Shown: positions 1 to 7,764 of the stretch, piece by piece | Layout of the letters: every line of letters begins with the position of its first letter | Position numbering within the stretch: position 1 is the stretch's first letter | Translations under genes and position numbers: made by a program | Notes under the pieces: model-generated | The model's database searches: none | What the model saw: only the letters and a program-made list of their open reading frames with translations | What the model was told of the DNA's origin: nothing | Assembly (NCBI GenBank): GCA_025453675.1 | Contig: JALOPW010000015.1 | Location: forward strand, 1 to 46,552 | Source: Methanolinea sp. | Lineage (GTDB): Archaea; Halobacteriota; Methanomicrobia; Methanomicrobiales; Methanospirillaceae | Length of the DNA stretch: 46,552 bases | Direction of reading: 5' to 3'

Positions 1-504
1 ATTGCCATCGTTGGCATATTGCTGGCCATAGGCGCCATATTACGCTATTTCCTGGCCATGCTGCACACCCCGCTGACCCCGAACATGATCATCGCCTTCT
101 ATTGCCTGGGGATCATCCTGGTCAGGCCAAAAGTGCTCGAAGCGCTCGGAATTGGGATTGTGGCAGGTATCCTCTCCATGCTGATCTCAAGCTCCATATT
201 CCCCCCGGCAAACCTGATCAGCGAGCCGATTGGGGCGCTGGTCTGCTTTGGGCTGTATGCACTCCTGAAAGGCAGGATCGGCGGGCCTGCCGTGGCTACA
301 TTTATGACCACCCTCGCAAGCGGCTTCTCCTTCGCGGCCATCGCCCTTCTCGCGGTTGCCCCCAAGATCCTGGATAAGTATTCCACGGTGTTTGGATTCA
401 TCCTGGTCTTTGTGCCCATCGTCGTGATCACCGCGGTCTTCAACGCCATCATCGTCCAAATCCTGTATTACCCGGCAAACAGGGTACTGAACAGGGGTTC
501 GTAG
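1..504 (+). CDS. ECF-type transporter S (substrate-binding) component, 5' end outside window
   Basis: A strongly hydrophobic protein with about five membrane segments. It lies directly before a double ATPase and an EcfT-like gene, so it should be the substrate-specific S component of an energy-coupling factor importer in the cytoplasmic membrane. The frame is open from base 1 and there is no convincing start (the first candidate is a TTG at 19), so the true start is probably upstream of the window. The stop TAG (502-504) abuts the ATG of the ATPase gene, implying translational coupling. The substrate (vitamin, amino acid or metal) cannot be told from the sequence. Confidence 0.7.
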   Translation: MAIVGILLAIGAILRYFLAMLHTPLTPNMIIAFYCLGIILVRPKVLEALGIGIVAGILSMLISSSIFPPANLISEPIGALVCFGLYALLKGRIGGPAVATFMTTLASGFSFAAIALLAVAPKILDKYSTVFGFILVFVPIVVITAVFNAIIVQILYYPANRVLNRGS

Positions 505-1941
505 ATGATTGAGCTCGAGGAGGTCGGTTATGCCTACCCGCAGGGGGAAAGAGAGGCAATTTCAGATGTCTCCCTCTCTGTCAGGCCGGGAGAGTGCATC
601 TTCATCACCGGCCCTTCCGGTGCGGGAAAGACCACCCTGTGCATGGCAGCAGCCGGCATTCTCGAGCATGAATACGGAGGGCAGAAGAGGGGCCGGGTCA
701 CTATCCAGGGCAAGGACGTGAAAGAATACCCTGGTCTCTCCGAGATCTCGGGCCTGGTTGGCATGGTCTTTGACGACCCCGAAGCCCAGCTCATCTTCAC
801 CACTGTTGAGGAGGAAATCCTCTCCGCACTCGAGAGACGGGGGCTCTCTCCCGAACAGATCGAGGCGCGCCTCGTCTCCATCATGGAGATCACCCAGCTC
901 CTGGCCCTGAAGGACCGGGCCCCTTATGCCCTCTCAGGGGGCCAGAAGCAGCGGGTGGTACTGGCCACCACGCTCGCGCTCGGCACGGACATCCTTATCC
1001 TCGACGAACCCACCGCCGAGCTCGATGAGCGGGGAACCAAAAGCATCGTCTCTGTCTTAAAAAACCTCAAGGCAGAGGGGAAGACCATCATTCTCACAGA
1101 GCATAAGTTTTCCCATTTCCGGGACCTTGTGGACCGCCTGGTGGTGATGGACATGGGAAAAGTCCGGTCCCTGGGCACGCCCGAAGACCTGGTCGGCGAT
1201 GAGTTTGTAAAAGGGGTTATACTCCCGGATTTCTCCGGGATACAGGACTTTTCTCTGCCTGCCCATCCTCCGGACCCGGCGCCTGTCGTCTCTGTGAAAG
1301 ACCTTGTGCACTGCTACGGCGATGTACCAGCATTGAGAGGGGTGAGCCTGGACATTACCCCGGGTGAATTCATCGCCATCGTGGGAGAGAATGGGTCTGG
1401 GAAGACCACCCTGATCAAGCATTTCAACGGGCTCCTCCGCTCCACCAGTGGAACAGTCACGGTGGACGGAAAGAATGCCGGGACTGCTCCTGTCTCAGAA
1501 CTTGCACATACAGTAGGCCTGGTATTCCAGAACCCGGACCACATGTTCTTTGCCAACACTGTGGCAGAGGAGATCAAGTTTGGCACCCTGAACCTCGGCA
1601 TCCCCCACCCGGACCAGGTCATGGAGAGAATGCTTGCAGAGACCGGCCTTCTCCATGCACGGGATCTCTACCCGCGCTGGCTCTCCAGGGGGGAGCGCCA
1701 GCGGCTCGCGATAGCCTGCGTGCTTGCCATGCAGCCAAAGGTCATCGTGCTTGATGAGCCAACCACAGGGCTTGACGGCAGGGAAGCCCGGGAGGTCATG
1801 GAGATCTTAAAACACCTCCAGCGGGACGGGCGGGCCATCGTGATGGTCACCCACAGCCGGCAGATGGCCGAGGAATGCACCGATCGGATCATTACCATGG
1901 AATCGGGGAAGATCTCATCTGATATCCGCAGGAGGGGGTGA
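505..1941 (+). CDS. ECF transporter ATPase with two fused ABC domains
   Basis: A 478-residue cytoplasmic ATPase that powers the ECF importer. Domain 1 has Walker A GPSGAGKTT near residue 36, signature LSGGQKQR near 143 and Walker B ILILDEPTAELDE just after. Domain 2 has Walker A GENGSGKTT near 294, a signature reading LSRGERQR near 393 instead of LSGGQ, and Walker B VIVLDEPTTGLD near 413. It corresponds to EcfA1 and EcfA2 joined in one chain, an arrangement seen in some archaea and bacteria. It sits between the S component and the T component (7-nt gap to the latter). The non-canonical second signature suggests the two ATP sites may not be equivalent; that is inference. Confidence 0.9.
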   Translation: MIELEEVGYAYPQGEREAISDVSLSVRPGECIFITGPSGAGKTTLCMAAAGILEHEYGGQKRGRVTIQGKDVKEYPGLSEISGLVGMVFDDPEAQLIFTTVEEEILSALERRGLSPEQIEARLVSIMEITQLLALKDRAPYALSGGQKQRVVLATTLALGTDILILDEPTAELDERGTKSIVSVLKNLKAEGKTIILTEHKFSHFRDLVDRLVVMDMGKVRSLGTPEDLVGDEFVKGVILPDFSGIQDFSLPAHPPDPAPVVSVKDLVHCYGDVPALRGVSLDITPGEFIAIVGENGSGKTTLIKHFNGLLRSTSGTVTVDGKNAGTAPVSELAHTVGLVFQNPDHMFFANTVAEEIKFGTLNLGIPHPDQVMERMLAETGLLHARDLYPRWLSRGERQRLAIACVLAMQPKVIVLDEPTTGLDGREAREVMEILKHLQRDGRAIVMVTHSRQMAEECTDRIITMESGKISSDIRRRG

Positions 1942-1948
1942 AAGGTCC

Positions 1949-2728
1949 ATGTCCGAGATCCTGCAGTATGTCCACAAGGATGGACTCTTTCACCGCATGC
2001 ACCCCGGAACCAAGATCTTCCTCATCATAGTGGTGGGCCTGATCACGATCCTCACCCTTGACATCGCCCTTCTCTGCCTTATCCTTCTCGCAGTCCTTGG
2101 TATGGCCCTTGCAGGCCGGGTGCTCAGGGAGGTCCTCCAGCAGATGGCCCTCATACTTGCCATGAGCGTGATCTTCATTCTCATCACCCTCATCACCATG
2201 CCGGACGGCCAGGTCCTCGGGTACCTCCTCCCGGGAGGCTACCTCCCGGTCACCACCGGTGCGCTGTATGCGGGTATCCTCCTCACGCTGAGGTTCGCCA
2301 TACTCATCATCTCATTCCAGGTGTTTGTGATCACCACCCAGCCGCGGGACCTGGTCAATACCCTTGAGAAGATCGGCGTACCGAGCGACTACAACCTGAT
2401 GTTCCTCATCGCGCTCCGGTTCATCCCCACCCTTCAGATAGAAGCCAGGAAGATCCACGAAGCCCAGCTTGCACGGGGATATTATCCGGGGCGGGGATTC
2501 ATCGGCAGAATAAAAAGTGTCGCGCCCGTGCTGATCCCCCTGGTCTCTAACGCTCTCTCCAGGGCCACGGTGCTCGGCCTGACCATCGATATGCGCGGAC
2601 TGCGCACCAGGGCCCGGACCCCCTTCCGGGAAGAGCGTCTGAATCTCCTGGACAAGGCGGTCATCGGCATCCTCGGCATGGTCCTGATCACATTCCTGGC
2701 CGCCACCATACTTCCCTTCTTTTTCTAG
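1949..2728 (+). CDS. ECF transporter transmembrane T component (EcfT/CbiQ family)
   Basis: A 259-residue membrane protein with an N-terminal hydrophobic block (residues about 22-55), further segments near 65-130, and a C-terminal segment near 235-258. The cytoplasmic region has the alanine/arginine coupling pattern of EcfT proteins (EARKIHEAQLARGY, then a second basic stretch ending MRGLRTRART), which contacts the ATPases. It is the last gene of the three-gene operon. The combination of S, double ATPase and T makes the family call firm; the substrate remains unknown. Confidence 0.88.
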   Translation: MSEILQYVHKDGLFHRMHPGTKIFLIIVVGLITILTLDIALLCLILLAVLGMALAGRVLREVLQQMALILAMSVIFILITLITMPDGQVLGYLLPGGYLPVTTGALYAGILLTLRFAILIISFQVFVITTQPRDLVNTLEKIGVPSDYNLMFLIALRFIPTLQIEARKIHEAQLARGYYPGRGFIGRIKSVAPVLIPLVSNALSRATVLGLTIDMRGLRTRARTPFREERLNLLDKAVIGILGMVLITFLAATILPFFF

Positions 2729-2778
2729 GTCCTGACCCCCGCACAACATTTTTATTCCGATGAATGCACCTCTCTCAC

Positions 2779-2916
2779 ATGCCTACCTGTAACGACTGTT
2801 TTCTCTACACCCCGGGGAAGGGAGGAAAGGAGGGAGAGTGCCGTATCAACGGGCCGGCTCCCCCCGATCGGGACGCAGACCGGTGCCCTTCGCGGACGTT
2901 CCGGCCGAAAGGATGA
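2779..2916 (+). CDS. Small four-cysteine protein, candidate iron-sulfur or zinc protein
   Basis: A 45-codon ORF starting ATG at 2779 and ending TGA at 2914-2916. The product begins MPTCNDCFLYTPGKGG and has cysteines at residues 4, 7, 21 and 36 (CxxC, then two single cysteines), ending CPSRTFRPKG. Four well-spaced cysteines in so short a peptide suggest one metal site. The pattern resembles the small cluster-binding proteins related to the benzylsuccinate synthase small subunits, but that is a memory-based resemblance. A T-rich stretch (2746-2757) lies upstream. It is GC-rich like neighbouring genes, whereas the following intergenic region is AT-rich, which supports real coding. Function unknown. 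Confidence 0.6.
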   Translation: MPTCNDCFLYTPGKGGKEGECRINGPAPPDRDADRCPSRTFRPKG

Positions 2917-3336
2917 GACAGGCCCCCCATTTATCTAGAATTTATACTCACAGTCAGGGGAATTGATCTCGCCCCCTCATCACAACCCCAGGACAACAAT
3001 TTCATGGTTATTTCCGAAATCAAATCGAAATCTTCTTTTAAAATCCTGAAGAAAGAAAAAAGGCACGTATAGAGGATTTTCTAGGTCAGGCCAAATAGAT
3101 CCCTCCGAAGGGCAATTTAGCCACGAATGTCGGGATTCTGAATATGTTGTCATCAAGGGTTAATTTCAGAATTGAACCGAAACCAGGCCAGATTCTCTTG
3201 TGTGCAGGGGCATCGCAGAGAGAGAATGAGTGTAAATCCAGCATTTCAGAATACGAAAAACACAGGATTCTTCTCTGAAATCCGGCTATCCTGGGCTAAC
3301 GGTGCCAATTATACCCTGATCATGAAAGGTGAACAC
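2917..3336. other. AT-rich intergenic region
   Basis: About 420 bp with base composition clearly more AT-rich than the flanking genes. I see no convincing gene. It carries A/T-rich stretches (around 2928-2950 and 3030-3060) that could hold the promoter of the PKD/Kelch gene. An in-frame extension of that gene reaches back to 3172, but it lacks a ribosome-binding site and the composition of coding DNA. Confidence 0.5.
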
Positions 3337-5388
3337 ATGTCCATTGCCATGAAATTGATCTTCACACTGGTCTGTTGCGGGATTATCCCTGCAGTAACCA
3401 TCGCCGGGTCACCAACCGCCTCGTTTTCCGTGAATCCTCACTCGGGACACGCCCCTCTCAACGTCTCGTTCACGGATACGTCAACAGGTTCCCCAACGTC
3501 CTGGGCATGGTATTTCGGTGACGAGGATTACCTCCACACACAATGGATTGAGCAGAATGGAAGTGCCCCATGGTACGGCCGGTTCGGACACGCCAGTGTG
3601 GTGTTGCCGGACGGAAGCATCATCATCATGGGAGGCGGCGGCGGGTATAAAAACGACGTGTGGCGTTCTTCCGACCAGGGGAGTACCTGGAACGCACAGA
3701 ACACCTCTGCAGGATGGACAGGGCGTGAATTCCATACCAGTGTTGCGCTCCCGGATGGGAGCATCGTGCTGATGGGCGGGTATAACGGAGCCTATTTCAA
3801 AGACGTCTGGAGATCGGTAGACCAGGGGGTCACGTGGACAAGGCAGACTGCCAGTGCTCCCTGGCCTGCACGTGCGAAGCATGCGAGTGTTGCACTCCCG
3901 GACGGGAGCATCATCCTCATGGGGGGATTTAACGGCGCATATTTGGATGATGTCTGGCGGTCTGACGACCAGGGTGTGACATGGACCTGCATCACTGCCC
4001 ATGCCGGATGGTCCGCCCGTTACGGAATGACCAGTGTCGTGCTGCCTGATAATCGGATTGCCATCATGGGGGGGATGTACGACAGTAGCGGAGCGAAGTA
4101 CTCAAGAGACCTGTGGATCTCCGCCGACAGGGGATTGACATGGGACCTGCAGAGCTATTCTCCGGGAGGAGTGCCAATCCCACGACGCTATCACAGCGGT
4201 GTTGCGCTTCCGGATGGGAGCATTCTGATTACTGGAGGAAGCTCCTCTGGAACTGCATACCTGAATGAATTGGTGCACCTCCGGGAGCAAGGCACATCCT
4301 GGTCTGTCCGGACATACAGTCTGCCCGGAGGAGAAGGCAGGTATCATCACAGCACCGTTGCACTTCCTGATGGCTGCATCGTGCTGATGGGAGGACAGAC
4401 CCCGAGTGGGATCAAGAATGACGCATGGCGATTCTCAACTGCGAACGGAGCACGGCACCCTGAACATATCTACGAGGGGGCAGGCACCTATTCCGTGACC
4501 CTTCAGGTATACGATGGAACAGGTTCCAACTCCACGACAGGGGGCGCGTATATCACGGTCAGCCCTGAACTCTCAGCACCTGGACCGATTGGGATCACGC
4601 CTGGAAAGGGTCAGAATACGGGGAAAATCAACATCACGAACCTGTCAGGAGCGAATTTCGATGTGCTCAATACCCCATCAGTGAGACTGAACCGTACCGG
4701 CTATCCCGATATTCTGGCCGGAGACGTCACTACCCCTTCGTCATCCCAGATCACCTGCACACTTGACCTGACCGGACAGCCTTCCGGCCTCTGGAACGTG
4801 GTGGTGGAAAATCCTGATCGAAAGACCGGGATTCTTGAGAATGCATTCAACATTACGAAGGGACCGCCGACTGCCTCGTTCAGCGGTTCACCCACATCCG
4901 GAAAGACGCCGTGCAGCATCTCTTTCACTGACACCTCGACCGGTTCCCCAACCAGCTGGCGATGGACATTCGGAGACGGGAAAACCAGTGACCAGAGGAA
5001 CCCCGCCCATACCTATACCGTAGCGGGAACCTACACGGTGGCACTGACAGTGCAGAATGAAGGAGGAACGGATTCACTCATAAGAAACGGGTACATCACG
5101 GTTACTGCCGCCCGGCCTCCGGTGATCACCTCGTTCAGCCCGGTAACAATTATTCATGGAAAAACTATAAATGTGGCAATTATCGGCAATTATTTCCAGA
5201 AAGGTGCGACCGCGAAACTCGTTCAGGGGGCTGTTACAATTCCTGTGAAGATAAAAACCCTCACGCCCCCGTCAAAGATCGCGGGGTCGGTCACCATTCC
5301 CGCATCGGCGAGGGGGAAATACAGTCTTGTAGTCACCAATCCCGACGGAGGAACGTGCACGAGGGCGAATGCCATCACGATAACCTGA
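3337..5388 (+). CDS. Secreted PKD/Kelch-like repeat surface protein
   Basis: A 683-residue exported protein. The start at 3337 is chosen because AAAGGTGA lies four bases upstream and a signal peptide follows at once (MSIAMKLIFTLVCCG, hydrophobic to about residue 24). Order: first half of a PKD domain (ending SWAWYFGDED near residue 65); six Kelch/BNR-like repeats, each with a DGSIxxMGG core followed in most by a DVWRSxDQGxTW strand; the second half of the PKD domain (HIYEGAGTYSVTLQVYDG); an IPT-like Ig domain; a complete PKD domain with WTFGDGKTS; and a C-terminal IPT-like domain. No C-terminal membrane anchor is visible. PKD proteins of this kind are common on methanogen surfaces and probably act in adhesion or the cell envelope; ligand unknown. 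Confidence 0.85.
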   Translation: MSIAMKLIFTLVCCGIIPAVTIAGSPTASFSVNPHSGHAPLNVSFTDTSTGSPTSWAWYFGDEDYLHTQWIEQNGSAPWYGRFGHASVVLPDGSIIIMGGGGGYKNDVWRSSDQGSTWNAQNTSAGWTGREFHTSVALPDGSIVLMGGYNGAYFKDVWRSVDQGVTWTRQTASAPWPARAKHASVALPDGSIILMGGFNGAYLDDVWRSDDQGVTWTCITAHAGWSARYGMTSVVLPDNRIAIMGGMYDSSGAKYSRDLWISADRGLTWDLQSYSPGGVPIPRRYHSGVALPDGSILITGGSSSGTAYLNELVHLREQGTSWSVRTYSLPGGEGRYHHSTVALPDGCIVLMGGQTPSGIKNDAWRFSTANGARHPEHIYEGAGTYSVTLQVYDGTGSNSTTGGAYITVSPELSAPGPIGITPGKGQNTGKINITNLSGANFDVLNTPSVRLNRTGYPDILAGDVTTPSSSQITCTLDLTGQPSGLWNVVVENPDRKTGILENAFNITKGPPTASFSGSPTSGKTPCSISFTDTSTGSPTSWRWTFGDGKTSDQRNPAHTYTVAGTYTVALTVQNEGGTDSLIRNGYITVTAARPPVITSFSPVTIIHGKTINVAIIGNYFQKGATAKLVQGAVTIPVKIKTLTPPSKIAGSVTIPASARGKYSLVVTNPDGGTCTRANAITIT

Positions 5389-5402
5389 AAGGAGTCCTGA
5401 GA

Positions 5403-5447
5403 ATGAACGCAATCATTGAAGGGAAGACAGTACCTGGTGAAGAATGA
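5403..5447 (+). CDS. Possible 14-codon upstream ORF coupled to the next gene
   Basis: ATG at 5403 is preceded by a strong Shine-Dalgarno-like GAAAGGAG (5387-5394). The frame MNAIIEGKTVPGEE stops at TGA 5445-5447, overlapping the ATG (5444) of the following exported protein as ATGA. This geometry is what a translationally coupled leader ORF would have. It may equally be chance, or the leftover of an older start. Only the ribosome-binding site and the overlap support it. Confidence 0.3.
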   Translation: MNAIIEGKTVPGEE

Positions 5448-6421
5448 GAGATAGTAATGTCAGCTTCCCGTGGTTCATTGCAGTCATATTTGTTGTCGCA
5501 ATCACCATCCCGGTATGTGCGGACGTCCCGGTCAACGCAACGCTGGAAACGACCGGCATCTCCAGCATGACCAGCCTCGACTGCATGGGGTCGGTCACGC
5601 ACACGAACTCGCTTGCGTGGCAGCAGTCGAGCACATCGCTCCATGACCCGCCGCTCAACCCCGGCGGCATCTATACCGTGTGGTTTGACCAATTTGGTAA
5701 TCCCGTGTATGGCTGGACTGCTGACCCGATGCTTGCGGAGTTGCTTGGTGAGCCGATTCCTCCCGGGGAGGTCAGATACACCGCCGGATACACGGCGACT
5801 GCCCTCGCTGCGCAGGGAACCACCCACCTGACCAGGATGATTGATGTCGACACCGGCAACAAGGCCGGAAATGAGGAGAATATCGGGGTCACCACCCACC
5901 TGGCGTTCCTCGCAGAAAATGGCCTGGGACGTGTAACCTCTGATGAAGACCTTCTCATCGATGCTGCAGGTACCCATACCACTGCAGAGAGTTCCACGCT
6001 CTGCCCCTTTGCCATGGATGACAGCCTCTTCATTCCCCCGTTCTGCAACGTGGTGCAGATGGGCAGCAGCATCGATCTTTCGCAGGGATCGATCTCAACT
6101 TCTGCAGGTGCACGATTCGTGTCAAAGTCGAATGATGTTCCCGTGACGATGGATTATTCCATAACCGGAGAGGGGATCTCCTCCGCTGGCATTCCCCCGT
6201 ATGCTTCAGGCTCGATGAGTGCCTACATACATGCACACCTCCAGGAAGGCCGGATGGTGGATATCACCCCGTTCAACCCTGATGCACCCCCGGATACGCC
6301 GAGAGGATTTGTCCCGATCCAATCTGCAGACGTCACCTACTCCGAATCGACATCCGCAGTGGGGGCAATCAAACTGTTTACGAAGGAGATGCACTACCAG
6401 TCAGTGAGGAACCTTCTGTAA
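5444..6421 (+). CDS. Exported protein of unknown function
   Basis: A 325-residue protein with an N-terminal signal sequence (hydrophobic WFIAVIFVVAITIPVCA, residues about 10-26, cleavage likely after VCA). GGTGA lies three bases before the ATG. The mature part is rich in Ser/Thr/Gly and Asn with few charged residues, as in beta-rich extracellular proteins. I recognise no family, catalytic motif or C-terminal anchor. It follows the PKD/Kelch protein by 55 bp on the same strand, so the two are probably co-expressed parts of the cell surface. Confidence 0.75.
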   Translation: MRDSNVSFPWFIAVIFVVAITIPVCADVPVNATLETTGISSMTSLDCMGSVTHTNSLAWQQSSTSLHDPPLNPGGIYTVWFDQFGNPVYGWTADPMLAELLGEPIPPGEVRYTAGYTATALAAQGTTHLTRMIDVDTGNKAGNEENIGVTTHLAFLAENGLGRVTSDEDLLIDAAGTHTTAESSTLCPFAMDDSLFIPPFCNVVQMGSSIDLSQGSISTSAGARFVSKSNDVPVTMDYSITGEGISSAGIPPYASGSMSAYIHAHLQEGRMVDITPFNPDAPPDTPRGFVPIQSADVTYSESTSAVGAIKLFTKEMHYQSVRNLL

Positions 6422-6658
6422 ATCACCCGCGAGTGATCGGGGGGAGAGAGAATTCCTCGCATCCTTTCTCCCTTGTGGTTGCCCCGGATTCATATGATTC
6501 ACTGAATATCTCTTTTTCGGCTATTCGCCATTACGTGTGGGAGAGTACTCATCTTTTTTCGAGCGATATGTTTGGGCTGCTGTCCTTGACTCCCGGCGAT
6601 CTCCTGCGTCATAAAATATTTCAGAGTGGTCGGGGTATCAAGGGGGGTTGAATACCAC

Positions 6659-6729
6659 ATGAAACGCACATGAGACAGCCGGGTCACATGCCCCGCTGAT
6701 GAAAACCGCAGATGCGGTTTTCATACCAA
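6659..6729 (+). repeat. Dispersed hairpin repeat, copy A
   Basis: A 71-nt sequence that recurs in inverted orientation at 40843-40914. About nine positions differ, so identity is close to 87% by eye. It starts ATGAAACGCACAT and ends in a perfect 12-bp inverted repeat with a 2-nt loop: arms 6699-6710 and 6713-6724 (ATGAAAACCGCA and its complement). It is non-coding and lies between an exported-protein gene and a decayed gene copy. It resembles a REP- or MITE-like interspersed element. Confidence 0.75.
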
Positions 6730-6767
6730 CACACTATGAACTCCTTTCAGGATTTCGGACATAAATT

Positions 6768-6792
6768 ATGAAAATGGCGAAGCCATTTTCAT
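6768..6792. repeat. Perfect 11-bp inverted repeat (hairpin)
   Basis: Arms ATGAAAATGGC (6768-6778) and GCCATTTTCAT (6782-6792) around a 3-nt loop. It lies 39 nt after the hairpin of repeat copy A. Both hairpins begin ATGAAAA and end TTTTCAT, so they may be related units of one element. No neighbouring gene end explains it as a terminator. Confidence 0.6.
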
Positions 6793-6926
6793 TAGAAAAT
6801 GGTGGCGATTCGGTGACTATTTGCCACCTCACTCACATGCAGGTTTCTATTCACCCTTACAAAATTGCGAAGAAACTCTTTCTCTTACCCTTCTCCTCAC
6901 CGGAAACACCTGATTACTGAGAGTGT

Positions 6927-7444
6927 CTCCCCTTCCACCCTGCGTTCCAGGAGAATCTCGCTCACGAACCCATGACCCGTGAAGATGTCAAGAACACGGT
7001 CAAGGCCGGTACCCGAAGAGAGAAGGAGGAGCACCCGTTCCCCTGGAGCAAGAACCCTCTTCACCTGCCCGGCAAACTTCCGGATCGCAAGTGTGCCATC
7101 CCTCCCTCTGTCGAGGACAAATTCCAGCAGGTCATCTATCCTCTCCCCCGTGAGGGTGGGGAGGTTAAGGGGGGATTGAAGATCACCATGTCGAAGGATC
7201 CCCAGATACCTTTCAAGAGATCCCCACGAACCCCCACCTTCCCAAGAGTCAGAGTCTTGCCGACATCATAGGCGTTGATATCGGTGGCAAGTACTTCAGC
7301 CCTTTCACCGATACCTGTCGCGATATGCCATCTCCCGCACCCAATCTCCAGGACACGGTCTCTTGGTTTCACTTCGTGGAGTGTAGTTTAAAGGAGGATA
7401 TAAGTATCCTCGTGGGGTAAAGAGACCGAGGTTGGGTCATGGAG
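6927..7444 (-). pseudogene. Decayed copy of the Mtq2/HemK-like methyltransferase gene
   Basis: The minus strand aligns with the intact methyltransferase gene at 8239-8796, shifted by about 1.35 kb. A conserved stretch still reads VLEIGCGRWHIATG, ATDINAY and FDMVIFNPP, matching the SAM-binding and NPP motifs of the intact copy. The N-terminal segment (7370-7440) and the part after NPP are frameshifted, and stops interrupt the frame. Substitutions are spread through the whole length, so this is an old duplicate under no selection rather than a sequencing artefact. Confidence 0.8.
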
Positions 7445-7686
7445 ATCCCAGGTTGGTGATGGTGGCGAAGTTTAGAGATACCTGGCCTCGGGCCGGGAGA
7501 AGTGGATCTCCTCGGATAGCTCTGAGAACATCAGATCCATCCCTCGGCCTGATCATTCCCGCGACATTTTTCAGGACATTTTGCACCGTCTTTTGTCTGT
7601 GGGAGAAGAGTGCCCTGACCATGTCAGCGTAGAGTTATATGTCGTGGATTGTGAAAACCGGGTCCCGTGAAAAAAGGTGTACGACC
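7435..7686 (-). pseudogene. Decayed 3' fragment of ksgA
   Basis: The minus strand encodes a 61-residue remnant reading MVRALFSHRQKTVQN and ending FATITNLGSP, matching the C-terminus of the intact KsgA at 8787-9557 (VRALFSHRRKTVRN and FATITNLGCS). Similarity stops near 7686, corresponding to about 9038 in the intact copy. The catalytic SAM-binding domain was therefore never copied, or has been lost. It is contiguous with the methyltransferase remnant, so one duplicated block carries both. Confidence 0.8.
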
Positions 7687-7730
7687 ATCGAATTTCCGGC
7701 CTACTTCATGAAACCGTTGACTCTCATACC

Positions 7731-7745
7731 AAATATTAATATTAT
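7731..7745 (+). promoter_or_regulatory. Probable TATA element for the repeat protein gene
   Basis: A/T-rich AAATATTAATATTAT lies about 20-34 nt before the ATG at 7765, the spacing of an archaeal TATA box for a transcript with a very short leader. No Shine-Dalgarno sequence precedes the ATG, which fits leaderless translation. Confidence 0.45.
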
Positions 7746-7764
7746 TGAAATGTAATTTCCCCTT

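Larger units (their letters stand above)
6422..6926. other. Intergenic region with repeat and hairpins
   Basis: About 500 bp without a credible gene. It begins with an imperfect palindrome just after the stop (6422-6437, ATCAC/GTGAT arms), which may be a terminator. It contains one copy of the dispersed repeat (6659-6729) and a second perfect hairpin (6768-6792). The open frame at 6433-6651 has no ribosome-binding site or recognisable protein features. Confidence 0.6.

Noticed and set aside
3172-3336. Longer start for the PKD/Kelch protein
   Set aside because: The extension would bury the signal peptide and lacks a ribosome-binding site.
6433-6651. 72-codon plus-strand frame after the exported protein
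   Set aside because: No ribosome-binding site, no family features, and poor composition; it overlaps a probable terminator.
6659-6792. Two hairpins as a CRISPR or attachment site
   Set aside because: Only single copies here, no repeat-spacer pattern, and no integrase nearby.
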